A DNA stretch of 64,000 nt. Origin: UBA6522 sp965262365. Its GTDB lineage: Bacteria; Pseudomonadota; Gammaproteobacteria; Steroidobacterales; Rariloculaceae. Positions 26,496 to 35,186 of this stretch are shown here, piece after piece. Numbering within the stretch: position 1 is the first letter of the stretch; each line of letters begins with the position of its first letter. A program made the translations under genes and the position numbers. The notes under the pieces are model-generated. The model had not been told where the DNA came from and did no database searches. It saw nothing but the letters and a program-made list of their open reading frames with translations. The stretch is taken from assembly GCA_965262365.1 (NCBI GenBank), contig OZ253541.1, forward strand, positions 1,860,001 through 1,924,000, written 5' to 3'.

Positions 26496-27497
26496 TCAGT
26501 TTGCCGGCTCCGGCAGCGCGCAGTTGAACGGCTTGATCTCGTGCCCCGGCACCCAGGTCCAGGCACCTTCCATCACCACCGGTTCGGTAAAGTTCACGGG
26601 ATCGGTGATGCGAGCGATCCAGTCGAGCCGGACACCGTCCTCGCTCATCGTGAAGCGCTCCTCCATGACGGCGTCCTCGCTCTGCGGCGTGCCCAGATCG
26701 TCCACGTAGCGCCAATCCATGTCCGTGGTCTCCACGACCAGCGTGCGTCCTTCCCAACGTCCGACCGAACGTCCCATGCGCGGCTGTACCGGGTCGCCCT
26801 CGCCTTCCACGTAGATCGTACGCAGCCCGTCCCACTCTTCCAGCCGAAACTCGATGAAATTGCCGCGATCGACAAATTCGACGGGATACGGATTGTCCAT
26901 CGCCGTCGGCACCCCCGGCGGAATGCACCGCAAGGCCGGGTCGTTCTCCGGATTCCAGGCGGCCAGCCCTGCGCGCCCTGCCGCGGTCAGTGGATATACG
27001 GTGTTGCCCGCACCGGTATTGGGTCGTTCGAGGGGCAGCCAGACGCGGAAAATGTCCGCGCGCAACGCAGCATCGGTGTTGCGAGCTTCACGAAACGCGC
27101 TCTCCGTCAAACCATAGCGTAGTTCGACGCCTACCTGAAGAGGCACCTCCTCGCCGTTCGGCAACACGATGGATCTCCCGAACATCGCTCTGAGCCCGTC
27201 GCGGCCCATGCGTCCGTAGACGCTCACCCGGTCGCCCACCGACACCATGTCGCGGCTGACCCCGATGCGCTCCACCGTGTTGACGGAACCGAACTCGACC
27301 TCCCACTCCTCGTCCTCGCCGCCATCGCCGGTGCGGTTGATAAGGAATCTCACATGAGGATTGCGCCAGAAGATATCGGTAATCTCGCCCTCGATTTCGC
27401 CGAAACCGTCCGGCGCGTACCGCCCCGTGGACGCGTGATGCGCTGTCGCAGGAGCGCATACGAGTCCAACTAATATAATCAAATAGCCACGAATCAT
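26496..27497 (-). CDS. Two-domain exported His-His (DUF6152-like) fusion protein
   Basis: The 333-residue protein has a signal peptide whose predicted cleavage (ATA|HH) leaves His-His at the mature N-terminus. An N-type (DUF6152-like) beta domain follows, with the family motif EGEITDIFWRNPHV (about 35-48) and SVGDRVSVYGR. From about residue 155 it continues into a C-type domain: CIPPGVPTAMDNPYPVEF, LRTIYVEGEGDP, GRSVGRWEGRTLVVETTDMDW, AVMEERFTMSEDG and ITDPVNFTEP. The same two domains occur as separate genes or fusions at 49357-55473. Function is unknown. It is encoded just upstream of, and divided by 32 bases from, the end of... the DUF5916 gene lies upstream on the same strand, so they may be co-transcribed. 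Confidence 0.8.
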   Translation of the reverse strand: MIRGYLIILVGLVCAPATAHHASTGRYAPDGFGEIEGEITDIFWRNPHVRFLINRTGDGGEDEEWEVEFGSVNTVERIGVSRDMVSVGDRVSVYGRMGRDGLRAMFGRSIVLPNGEEVPLQVGVELRYGLTESAFREARNTDAALRADIFRVWLPLERPNTGAGNTVYPLTAAGRAGLAAWNPENDPALRCIPPGVPTAMDNPYPVEFVDRGNFIEFRLEEWDGLRTIYVEGEGDPVQPRMGRSVGRWEGRTLVVETTDMDWRYVDDLGTPQSEDAVMEERFTMSEDGVRLDWIARITDPVNFTEPVVMEGAWTWVPGHEIKPFNCALPEPAN

Positions 27498-27529
27498 ATT
27501 TCAGTACCTATATAAGCAATAAGCATGCG

Positions 27530-29773
27530 TCAGAACCTGAACGTATGCCGGTATTGTACCGACAGGTTCGCGAACGATGAATGGAATTCGCTGTCCCGGT
27601 CGATGTCCTCCAGATTATGATTGAGCACGACGAACAGTTCCCGTCCCGCCTCGGGAATCCAGTGTACACGGCTATTGATGCCGGCGACCTCAGAGTCGTT
27701 GCTGTACTGCACCAGGTTCACCCACGAGAGCTTTGAGGAATAAACGAAATCGACCCCGAGTCGCACCAACCGGCGAACGAAGTCTCCGTGGAGAAGATCA
27801 ATGTCATTGTGATTGTAGGCAACGAGCGCTCTGAACCGGGGGATGGGAATCCATTCCACCTGCACGTTTGCGATGTTGCGCTTGCCGTCATAGAACTCGC
27901 CCGCGCCGGCAGTGATGTTCGTCACCAGACGACGGTGGGGGCCCGTTGTCAGGGCCGCAACGTATAGGTCGAAGGCGTACTCGCCTACGGGAATGACGAT
28001 TCCGCGAGATGCTTCGAACGGCTCGACAAGGCCCTCTTTATCGCGCTGGGCCAGGAGAGTCAGGGTGTCACCGGTCTGGTTCTCGAATTTCACCCGAAAT
28101 TGCGTCGCTTCGCTCTGCACTCCACCCGTCAAACGCTCGATCCGCTGGATAGTCCCGCCTGTATAGACCGACCGTACATAGTTGCCGGTTGGGCGGTGGG
28201 TGTAGCCGAATTCACCCGACGTATCGCGGATATCACCTCGATTCAGATACCCAAGCGCAGGATTGAAGTTTCGCTGGACCTCCTTTATTCCCAATCCGCC
28301 TCTGAATCCGGCGCTGTTCGGCATCCAGAAACGAGCACCCCAGGCACCGTCGTCTCCATCCAGTCCGTCTGTCTCGCTTTTTTGATACCAAAGTTCGGAC
28401 TCGATCGTTCTTCCGCTCGGCAGACGCGTATTTTGATACCGAAAATCGATCCCTGCGAGACTGTTGTCGGAATTCGACTGCGGATCGCCGTCGGTGACGA
28501 TGAAGCCCACGGCGGATTCCTCAAGGACGTTGGCCGCCATCCTGCCGACGAAGAGATTGCCGGCCTCGACGCCTTCGAACTCATCTTGCTGGATCGCCAA
28601 CGCCCCCAGGGTCCAGCGGCCCACCCGGCCGCTGAGTTTGCCGCCGGCCTGCAGATCCACGGGCTGGCCCCGGGCGCTCAGTCCGATGGTGCGCGAAAAG
28701 AACGGCCGGGCATTCTCGGCCAGCGGACGTTGGAAGGGCGAGCCCCGCTCCCGCTCGCTGATGCGGCCGAACTCGAAGATGTCCGCGTCCTGCAGGAAGA
28801 AATCGCGCTGTTCGGGGAAAAACAGACCGAAACGAGTCAGATTGACCTGCCGATCATCCACTTCGGTGGCAGAGAAATCGGTATTCAAGGTGAGTGACGC
28901 ATTCAGCGCAGGGGTTACCTTGTAGAACAGGTCCAGCGACGGCTCAAACTCGGAGTTTTCGACACCGGATGCAAATCGGCGCCTGCTGTTGCCGGTAACC
29001 GATGGTATGACATCGAGACCAACTCCTTGATCGAGGCCTGAAAGCCCGGTGATTTCACCCGAAATACCCGGATTCTGCGTGCGGTTCCTGGACACCCAGC
29101 CCACCGACTCGTTGTTCCGGGCGATTCTTCGATTGAAGTTGATTCCCCAGGTGTCATTTTCCGGATTGAACGAGACCGTCTTGAAAGGTATTCGCGTCTC
29201 CGCAATCCATCCCTGCTCCTCGCGACTCGCGGCCGCTTGCCAGATACCGCTCCATTCCCACTGCACCTGATCGCCGCCCTTGAATAATCCCTCTTCCCAG
29301 ACGCCGTTGGGATTCACCTGGAAGCGGTAACCGCTGCGCTTGTCATTAAACGGGTCCAGGACGATATTGAATTGATCGTCCCACCACGACTGACCACCCT
29401 GCCGCAGGACCTTGGCCACCACCCGGTCCGGTTGATCGTCGTACATGCGAGCCGCCAGATAGAGCGCATTGTCGTCATAGATCACGAGAAACTCGGTCTG
29501 CTGAGACGGTTCGGAGAACTCGATCGGCAGGATCTGATGAAGATCCGTGATGACGGTTGCCTCGCTCCAGGCTTCCTCGTCCAGGCGCCCGTCGATGCTG
29601 ATTGAGCCGTCGGTGCGAGCAGCCTCCGCGGTCTTCATCTCGACCGTTGCCGTGGGCACTTGCGGGAGTGCCGGCGAAGAGCCCAGAACCAGCAGGGTCG
29701 TGCCAAGACAGAGCGGCGCCGCATCGTGGCGGCGGCCCCTGTCTACCGGTCGGTCAGCAGTGCGGGTCGTCAT
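27530..29773 (-). CDS. DUF5916 protein with CBM9-like N-terminal domain
   Basis: A roughly 747-residue exported protein. After the leader, residues about 50-240 form a carbohydrate-binding family 9-like sandwich (IDGRLDEEAWSEA, YDDNALYLAARMYD, QVNPNGVWEEGLF). The remainder is the DUF5916 beta-barrel-like region (NTDFSATEVDDRQVNLTRFGLFFPEQRDFFLQ split into the usual blocks) and ends in an aromatic residue (HTFRF), as outer-membrane barrels do. Its role may be sugar binding or outer-membrane transport. A paralogue with a frameshift lies at 41257-43492. GTG 29797 would overlap the DUF3500 stop codon; ATG 29773 is the more conservative start. Confidence 0.85.
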   Translation of the reverse strand: MTTRTADRPVDRGRRHDAAPLCLGTTLLVLGSSPALPQVPTATVEMKTAEAARTDGSISIDGRLDEEAWSEATVITDLHQILPIEFSEPSQQTEFLVIYDDNALYLAARMYDDQPDRVVAKVLRQGGQSWWDDQFNIVLDPFNDKRSGYRFQVNPNGVWEEGLFKGGDQVQWEWSGIWQAAASREEQGWIAETRIPFKTVSFNPENDTWGINFNRRIARNNESVGWVSRNRTQNPGISGEITGLSGLDQGVGLDVIPSVTGNSRRRFASGVENSEFEPSLDLFYKVTPALNASLTLNTDFSATEVDDRQVNLTRFGLFFPEQRDFFLQDADIFEFGRISERERGSPFQRPLAENARPFFSRTIGLSARGQPVDLQAGGKLSGRVGRWTLGALAIQQDEFEGVEAGNLFVGRMAANVLEESAVGFIVTDGDPQSNSDNSLAGIDFRYQNTRLPSGRTIESELWYQKSETDGLDGDDGAWGARFWMPNSAGFRGGLGIKEVQRNFNPALGYLNRGDIRDTSGEFGYTHRPTGNYVRSVYTGGTIQRIERLTGGVQSEATQFRVKFENQTGDTLTLLAQRDKEGLVEPFEASRGIVIPVGEYAFDLYVAALTTGPHRRLVTNITAGAGEFYDGKRNIANVQVEWIPIPRFRALVAYNHNDIDLLHGDFVRRLVRLGVDFVYSSKLSWVNLVQYSNDSEVAGINSRVHWIPEAGRELFVVLNHNLEDIDRDSEFHSSFANLSVQYRHTFRF

Positions 29774-29796
29774 GGTTCTCGACCCGGACCGGGCCA

Positions 29797-30930
29797 CTAC
29801 TCGCGGTGCGCGCTCTGATAGTGACTTGGCAGCAGGTCATCTCCGAAATCGCCGCTCTTGCTCCGCCAGACAGTATGGACGTGGTTGGCGTCGTCCTGAA
29901 CATTATCGTATTCGAAGACGAAATCGGCGCCCTGCAGCCGGTAGTAGTGCGGCTCTCGCCGCTTGACACTTCCCATCCAGGCGAAACTCAGGTCGTCCAC
30001 GTCGATGGTCTTAAGGTACGCCTCCGAAATTTCGGGGCGATACGTCGTCACGACTTCGTCCAGAAGACGTTGCGCCATTTGGCGCTGGTCCGGGCGGAGC
30101 GCGGTTACGCCGATGCCTTCCGGCGCCAACATCCTTTTCCAGTTCTCCCAGTCATCGCGTGGGCGTCCGACGTTGCTGGCAAGAATATCCCTGGGCGCTT
30201 CCTCGGACAGGATCGCAACCTCGCGCTGGGATTCGTCCATGCTCAGAATCAGCGTCCGACCCAGATCCTCCACACCCGCGTGGGGTCTGAAGCCGGCAAG
30301 GGGCCCTGCCGGCACCTCCGCCGGGTCCGCTCCGAAAAACGTCGGCGTGACTCGAACGCTTCCGGGAGCGACGGACACGTTCAACGACACATGATGTCCC
30401 TCGAACCGCCATGACCAGGGCGCTCCCATCGACGGCGTTCCGAAGAACACCAGCCAATATTTCTCGGTTCCCCGGGGCAGCCCGATATCCTCCCAGAGAC
30501 TGAGAATCTCCTCGGTCTGCATGACGTGGACGGTCTTCAGATACCCCAGAGAGCTCAAGGACGTCTGCAGGAAGTCGTGGACGAGCATCCGTTGGTCGGC
30601 GGTCATGTTTTCCAGGCTCAGCCCGACCCGGTAGCGGGGCCAATACACCCAATCCCGCTTCGCCTCGTCGTCTTGGGGAAGGTTCAGGAGCGCTTCCCGG
30701 GAGTATCCCATCATGCGCTCGACGCGATTGGTCGCCCCGTCCCGATCACCCCGCTGCACGACGCCATCAAGGGTACTTTCGAGAATTGCCTGGGCCGCGC
30801 TCACCATGTCTTCGGTGACCCGCAGGTCGATGGCGTCCAACGGACCGGAACCGGGAACGGCCTGCTGCGCCGAGGCCGTGGACATAACGAGCACCAACGC
30901 GCTCAACGATAGAATCATTTTCCTGGTCAT
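29797..30930 (-). CDS. DUF3500 exported protein
   Basis: A 377-residue protein with a signal peptide (cleavage near ASAQ) matching the DUF3500 family, secreted proteins of unknown function common in marine and soil bacteria. Family features include ENMTADQRMLVHDFLQTSLS, WSWRFEGHHVSLNVSV (the conserved GHH), PTFFGADP and EYDNVQDDANHVHTVWR, in which clustered His and Asp residues suggest a metal site. GAGAGG precedes the ATG. The stop codon overlaps a possible GTG start of the DUF5916 gene, so these two are probably a unit. The gene lies 30 bases downstream of the amidohydrolase stop on the same strand. Confidence 0.88.
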   Translation of the reverse strand: MTRKMILSLSALVLVMSTASAQQAVPGSGPLDAIDLRVTEDMVSAAQAILESTLDGVVQRGDRDGATNRVERMMGYSREALLNLPQDDEAKRDWVYWPRYRVGLSLENMTADQRMLVHDFLQTSLSSLGYLKTVHVMQTEEILSLWEDIGLPRGTEKYWLVFFGTPSMGAPWSWRFEGHHVSLNVSVAPGSVRVTPTFFGADPAEVPAGPLAGFRPHAGVEDLGRTLILSMDESQREVAILSEEAPRDILASNVGRPRDDWENWKRMLAPEGIGVTALRPDQRQMAQRLLDEVVTTYRPEISEAYLKTIDVDDLSFAWMGSVKRREPHYYRLQGADFVFEYDNVQDDANHVHTVWRSKSGDFGDDLLPSHYQSAHRE

Positions 30931-30960
30931 GGCAAACCTCTCATCTCGTCCAATGCCGGC

Positions 30961-32595
30961 CTATTCGCCATTCGCCGCGTCCAGTGCGCCGATGGCATCG
31001 TAAGCGATTCTCCCGCCTATCATGGTGAGTACCGGCTCGATATCGAAAATCTCGTCCTCCGGGACGGTCAGGTAGTCCCGGTCCAACACCAACAGATCCG
31101 CAAATTTACCCGCTTCCAGCGTACCGAGATCATCTTCCTTGAACAGAAGATGGGCGTTGGCACGGGTGTGGGCGATGAGCGCCTCCTCACGACTCACGGT
31201 CTGGTCCAGAACCGTATTGCCGGAAACGTTCTTTCCGGTCACCGCCCAGCCCAGCGTGATGAACGGCTGGTAGTGCGCCGCGATGGTAGCGTCCGTTCCG
31301 AGTCCCCAGACGATTCCGCTGTCCTGGATATCGCGCAACGGCACCCTGGCCTCTGCAAGGGAGGCGACGCTGTGCACTGCGATCGTCAGGCCCAGCGCCC
31401 TGGCCCTGGTGATGCTCTCCGTTGACAATGAAAACACGTGAATCAACGTCCAGCGCAGCGGCGCCAGCGGAATCGATTCATTCAGCGCCTCGTACTCGTC
31501 GAGCAGGCTCTGCACCGTGATGTCCTGCATGGTGTGCTCGTGCACCTGGAATCCGCCCTCGGCTGCAGCCGTGGCGATCTTCATGAATTCGTCGATGATC
31601 TCGTCGGAATAGCGCTCCGTGGTACCGGGGTTGTCAAACATCGGCAGATAGATATGTTCTCCCAACCCGAGCAGCCCCAGGTAATCACCATTACCCGGGG
31701 TGCTGTTTCGCACCAGCGTGACCGCCGCATCGGCCCCCTGCGGGTCGTAAGCCTCGTACTTGAGGGTATGCCAGACTCGCAGCGGCAACGGGTCGCCCTC
31801 GGCGGACATTCGTTCCAGCAACGAGATATCCCCTTCCGGCGGCCGTCCCACGTCGTAGACGCTCGTCAGGCCGACGCGATTCAGTTCATGGATAAAGTCG
31901 AACAGGTTTTGTTCCAGTTGTTCCTGCGAGACGGCCGGCATCTGCTCGTTCAGCAGGCCATAGGGGGGCTGACCGGAAATCAGCGGCGGTCCGCGGTGGT
32001 AGGCGCCTTCGTCCGGGGACACACCTACCGCTTCCAGCGCCAGACTGTTGGCGTACACCGACTGGTAGGTGATCTGCAGAAACAGCGGGTTTTCGGGGGC
32101 CGCCGCGTCCAGTTCCTCCAATGTAAAACCGCTCGGTCCGCCGACGAACTGGTTTTCCCGCCAGCCGCCCTGCACCATCAGCCATTCGCCTGGCTCCATG
32201 GATGCCGCCTTTGCGGCGATGTTGGCCAGCGCTTCGTCCTTTGAATTCACACCGTCGATTCGCGCCTGGAGGTTCCAGCGCTGCACGGCGCGAATGAAGT
32301 GCATGTGATTGTCGATGAGGCCCGGGATGACGGTTCGGCCCTCAAGGTCGATCACCCGGGTGTCCGGCCCGACCTGATCCTCGATGTCATCGTTGCTGCC
32401 CACCTCGACAATCCGTTCGCCCTGTATCGCCAGTGCTTCGGCGACGGAAAACTGGTTGTCGACCGTCAGAATCCTGCCGTTGCGAAGCACCTGTTCGGCA
32501 AATGTCGGCTCCTCGGTCTGGCATGCGGTCAGAACAACCGCGATCACGGTCATGAGCACCCACGATCCATGCAAAAACAGACGCTTTATATTCAT
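30961..32595 (-). CDS. Lipoprotein amidohydrolase, paralogue of 16984-18633
   Basis: From ATG 32595 the protein has 544 residues with a lipoprotein leader (VLTAC, Cys about residue 25). It has the same layout as its paralogue: VLRNGRILTVDNQFSVAEA, VIPGLIDNHMHFIRAVQRW with the HxH site, WLMVQGGWRENQF, HEHTMQDITV, WTLIHVF, WGLGTDATIAAHY and KEDDLGTLEAGKFADLLVLD. Both metal centres are kept, so both should be active hydrolases, possibly on related substrates. The region immediately upstream (32596-32656) is strikingly AT-rich and probably holds its promoter. The gene is followed closely by DUF3500 and DUF5916 genes on the same strand. Confidence 0.9.
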   Translation of the reverse strand: MNIKRLFLHGSWVLMTVIAVVLTACQTEEPTFAEQVLRNGRILTVDNQFSVAEALAIQGERIVEVGSNDDIEDQVGPDTRVIDLEGRTVIPGLIDNHMHFIRAVQRWNLQARIDGVNSKDEALANIAAKAASMEPGEWLMVQGGWRENQFVGGPSGFTLEELDAAAPENPLFLQITYQSVYANSLALEAVGVSPDEGAYHRGPPLISGQPPYGLLNEQMPAVSQEQLEQNLFDFIHELNRVGLTSVYDVGRPPEGDISLLERMSAEGDPLPLRVWHTLKYEAYDPQGADAAVTLVRNSTPGNGDYLGLLGLGEHIYLPMFDNPGTTERYSDEIIDEFMKIATAAAEGGFQVHEHTMQDITVQSLLDEYEALNESIPLAPLRWTLIHVFSLSTESITRARALGLTIAVHSVASLAEARVPLRDIQDSGIVWGLGTDATIAAHYQPFITLGWAVTGKNVSGNTVLDQTVSREEALIAHTRANAHLLFKEDDLGTLEAGKFADLLVLDRDYLTVPEDEIFDIEPVLTMIGGRIAYDAIGALDAANGE

Positions 32596-32656
32596 GTAAT
32601 ACTTTAGATATAATTTATATATATTTGTTTTATATATTATATCACTAAAGAAACGG
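32596..32656 (-). promoter_or_regulatory. AT-rich promoter region
   Basis: Some 60 bases of nearly pure A/T, with several TATAAT-like hexamers, lie between the cytochrome stop codon and the amidohydrolase start. The contrast to the GC-rich surroundings makes a promoter likely. The exact -10 and -35 boxes cannot be fixed by eye. Confidence 0.4.
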
Positions 32657-33043
32657 CTATTCGAAATCCAATTCCGGAATCTCATCCAACGGCGGCGGTT
32701 CAGGGATGGAACGCACGTAGGCATAGATCAGCCTGAGTTGCTCGTCACTGAGCACATTGGGCGAATAGGCCGGCATGATGATGGTATGCCTCACCAGACG
32801 TGAAAATGCTTCAATGGGATAGAGCGTTGGCGCGATACGAACACCGGCCGCGCCTCCCTGCCCTTCGTAGCCGTGGCACTGCCAGCACTGGTGGCTTTCG
32901 TACAGCGCCCGGCCTTCCCTGACGGCCTCGTCCGAGTCCTGGGAGTACACGGCCACGGGACCAAGCGCCCACAGCAGCAAGACCAATGCGGCGCGATTAC
33001 CGAACCGCGGAACCCGCGAAATCGTGTTCATCTCGGCTGGCAA
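32657..33043 (-). CDS. Small exported cytochrome c
   Basis: A 128-residue (or 124-residue from the inner ATG 33031) class I-type monohaem cytochrome c with a signal peptide (cleavage near VYSQD). The haem is attached at CWQCH (about residues 53-57), the axial Met is likely in IIMPAYSP, and the last helix is SDEQLRLIYAYVRSIPEPP. It would carry electrons in the periplasm. Its start overlaps the end of the ThDP enzyme gene, so the two are co-translated and the cytochrome is a good candidate electron partner for that enzyme, which is also exported. Confidence 0.9.
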   Translation of the reverse strand: MPAEMNTISRVPRFGNRAALVLLLWALGPVAVYSQDSDEAVREGRALYESHQCWQCHGYEGQGGAAGVRIAPTLYPIEAFSRLVRHTIIMPAYSPNVLSDEQLRLIYAYVRSIPEPPPLDEIPELDFE

Positions 33044-35061
33044 CGCACATCGACGAAGGCGGGCTCACCGCCATCGACCACTTCCACGGCGCGCGCCAGG
33101 GCCGGGGCAAGATCACCGGGATCGGTAATCGGGCCCTCCGCCCACACGCCCATGCCGCCGGCGATCCGGGCGAGGTCGATGTCCGGGTTGCGCAATTCGT
33201 TGCCCACCCATGAACTGCCATCGATTCCACGCTGACGCCGCGCGGCCATGCGCTGCAGGTGCATGAACTCCTGGTGATATCCCTGGTTGTTATGGGTCAC
33301 CGTCAAGAGCGGTATTCCGTGATACGCAGCGGTCCAGAAGGCGCCCGGTGTGTACATCATGTCGCCGTCTCGCTGGACGTTGATCGCAATGCGGCCCTCG
33401 GCACGGTGAGCCAGCGCGGCGCCAACGGCCGCCGGTGCTCCATATCCCAGGCCGGCGCCGCCCGAGCGGCCGATAAATTGATAGTGCCGGTCGATCGGCC
33501 ATAGCCGTCGAGCCCAGCGGCTTTGCATGCCATCATCGGACACCAGCGCCCAATCCCGATCCTTCACCACGTTCCACAACTCGGCGTAGAGGCGAGCCGT
33601 ACTCACCGGACTCGCATTCCAGCCGTAGCGTGCCTCGTTCAGGGCCTGCTCGCGGGCGCGCGAGTGGGCGTCCCGCCAGCGGGTTTCCCGCTCCGCGTTG
33701 GATACGCGGCGCGACCGCAGCATGCCCGAAAGCACGGCATCGGTCAGTCCGGGCAATGTCGCCTGTGCATCCCCGGCGATGGAGAGGTCCGACGGATAAA
33801 AACGCTGGAAACTCTGGTAGTTGGACTTGGTGAACAGGTCGTTGGATCCGATACTGATCACGCGCGCGTCGGGTCGCGCCTTGCGCACGCTGTCCCGGTG
33901 CACGCGGTCACGCAGCGAATTGATCACGCCCCATGTATCGAAGAGCTCGAGCCCCAGCACCACATCGGCCTGGGCAACCGCCCCGGCGCCCTGCGACAGG
34001 TAGTGAGTATTCGGGAAGTTCATGCGTCCGAACTGGTTCACGACCGGCGCCTGCAACGCCTCGGCAAGAGCGATGAGGCGCTCCACACCGTCCTGATCGT
34101 GGGCCATCAGGTCGGCAACGATAACCGGCGACTCCGCTTCAAGCAGCCAGCGCGCCGCCTCCGCGACCGCAGCCTCGTCACCGCTCGGCGGTTGGTTGGG
34201 GTTGATGGAGATCGTGTCGAGTTGCTGATCGCCTACTTCAACCTCCTGCAGGTGGCCATCCAATACCACGGCCACCGGCCCCATGGGCGGCGTCATCGCG
34301 ATCTTGAAGCCGCGCACCATGGACTCCGTGAAGTGCTGCAGGGAAAGCGGTATGTCATCCCACTTGATGTAGTCGCGCACCACCCGCACGCAATCCTGCG
34401 CGGAATGAGACCATTCCGCGCCTGGACGACGCTCCGCCGCGTCCAGGTGATTGCCCGCGAGCAGGATCATCGGCGCCCGGTCACACCAGGCGTTGTACAC
34501 GGCCATGGAGGCGTGCTGCAGTCCCACGGTACCGTGGCAGAGCACGCCGATGGGTTTGCCGGTGACCTTGTAGTAGCCATGAGCCATGGCAACCGCCTGC
34601 TCTTCGTGCACGCAGGTCAGCAGTTCGGGAGCCTGGTTGCCGCCGTAGTTGACGATGGATTCGTGAATACCGCGGAAACTGGAGCCCGGGTTGGTGGTGA
34701 TGTAGTCAAGACCCAGACGCTTGATGAGGTCCACCATGAAATCCGAGCCCGGATTCCTGACAAAATACTCACGGGCTTCATCGGCGCTGTAGCCGGCTGG
34801 CACTTCGGATTCCATCGCCTCCTGGGCGGCGGTTGGCGGCAGTGCCCCGGTCGACGACTCATTGTTGGCGACCTGCTGTGCGGTCGCCTTGTCGATCGCG
34901 CCGACCGATGCGGCAGCCAACCCGGCTACCGTGGCGGATGAAAGAAAATCCCTGCGATTGAGGCTCGCAGGTTCCCTGTGTTCGGGTTCAGGTTTCCGGT
35001 GTTCGGATTCAGGTTCCCTGTGTTCGGATTCCTTTGAACGGGACTTTTCGTCAGGCTTCAT
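33028..35061 (-). CDS. Tat-exported thiamine-diphosphate-dependent enzyme
   Basis: From ATG 35061 (GGGGAGG upstream) the protein has 677 residues. An acidic/basic repeat (about 8-30) precedes a twin-arginine leader (NRRDFLSSA). The ThDP fold follows: the cofactor-activating Glu in CVHEEQAVAMAHGYY, a central domain (SPVIVADLMAHD), and the pyrophosphate/Mg motif starting RDGDMMYT and ending THNNQGYH. It belongs with the acetolactate synthase/benzoylformate decarboxylase-like group; the substrate is not evident. Exported ThDP enzymes are unusual. Its gene overlaps the cytochrome c gene and lies 125 bases after the binding-protein gene of the UbiD/molybdenum operon, so its substrate may derive from that pathway. 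Confidence 0.88.
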   Translation of the reverse strand: MKPDEKSRSKESEHREPESEHRKPEPEHREPASLNRRDFLSSATVAGLAAASVGAIDKATAQQVANNESSTGALPPTAAQEAMESEVPAGYSADEAREYFVRNPGSDFMVDLIKRLGLDYITTNPGSSFRGIHESIVNYGGNQAPELLTCVHEEQAVAMAHGYYKVTGKPIGVLCHGTVGLQHASMAVYNAWCDRAPMILLAGNHLDAAERRPGAEWSHSAQDCVRVVRDYIKWDDIPLSLQHFTESMVRGFKIAMTPPMGPVAVVLDGHLQEVEVGDQQLDTISINPNQPPSGDEAAVAEAARWLLEAESPVIVADLMAHDQDGVERLIALAEALQAPVVNQFGRMNFPNTHYLSQGAGAVAQADVVLGLELFDTWGVINSLRDRVHRDSVRKARPDARVISIGSNDLFTKSNYQSFQRFYPSDLSIAGDAQATLPGLTDAVLSGMLRSRRVSNAERETRWRDAHSRAREQALNEARYGWNASPVSTARLYAELWNVVKDRDWALVSDDGMQSRWARRLWPIDRHYQFIGRSGGAGLGYGAPAAVGAALAHRAEGRIAINVQRDGDMMYTPGAFWTAAYHGIPLLTVTHNNQGYHQEFMHLQRMAARRQRGIDGSSWVGNELRNPDIDLARIAGGMGVWAEGPITDPGDLAPALARAVEVVDGGEPAFVDVRCQPR
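34970..35032 (-). repeat. Three 21-base tandem repeats in the leader of the ThDP enzyme
   Basis: Units at 34970-34990, 34991-35011 and 35012-35032 are near-identical and in frame. Each encodes a heptad of the type (S/P)EHR(E/K)P(E/A). They extend the N-region before the twin-arginine motif. Copy number could vary by slippage. Confidence 0.8.
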
Positions 35062-35186
35062 GGTACCTCCCCGACTTGGCGTACAGTGGCCACACCGCCG
35101 CATTGCATCGAATCCTCAAGCATAGACCGTGGCGGGCGCCAATACTACTACCGACCCGCTTGCTACAAGCCGTCGAGATGCCCGAG

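Noticed and set aside
33523..34941. Long plus-strand open frame opposite the ThDP enzyme
   Set aside because: A shadow of the real minus-strand gene, which has complete ThDP motifs; the product here has no domain or start signal.
34970..35032. Short direct repeats considered as a CRISPR array
   Set aside because: The repeats are contiguous without spacers, in frame, and encode a heptad in the leader of the ThDP enzyme.
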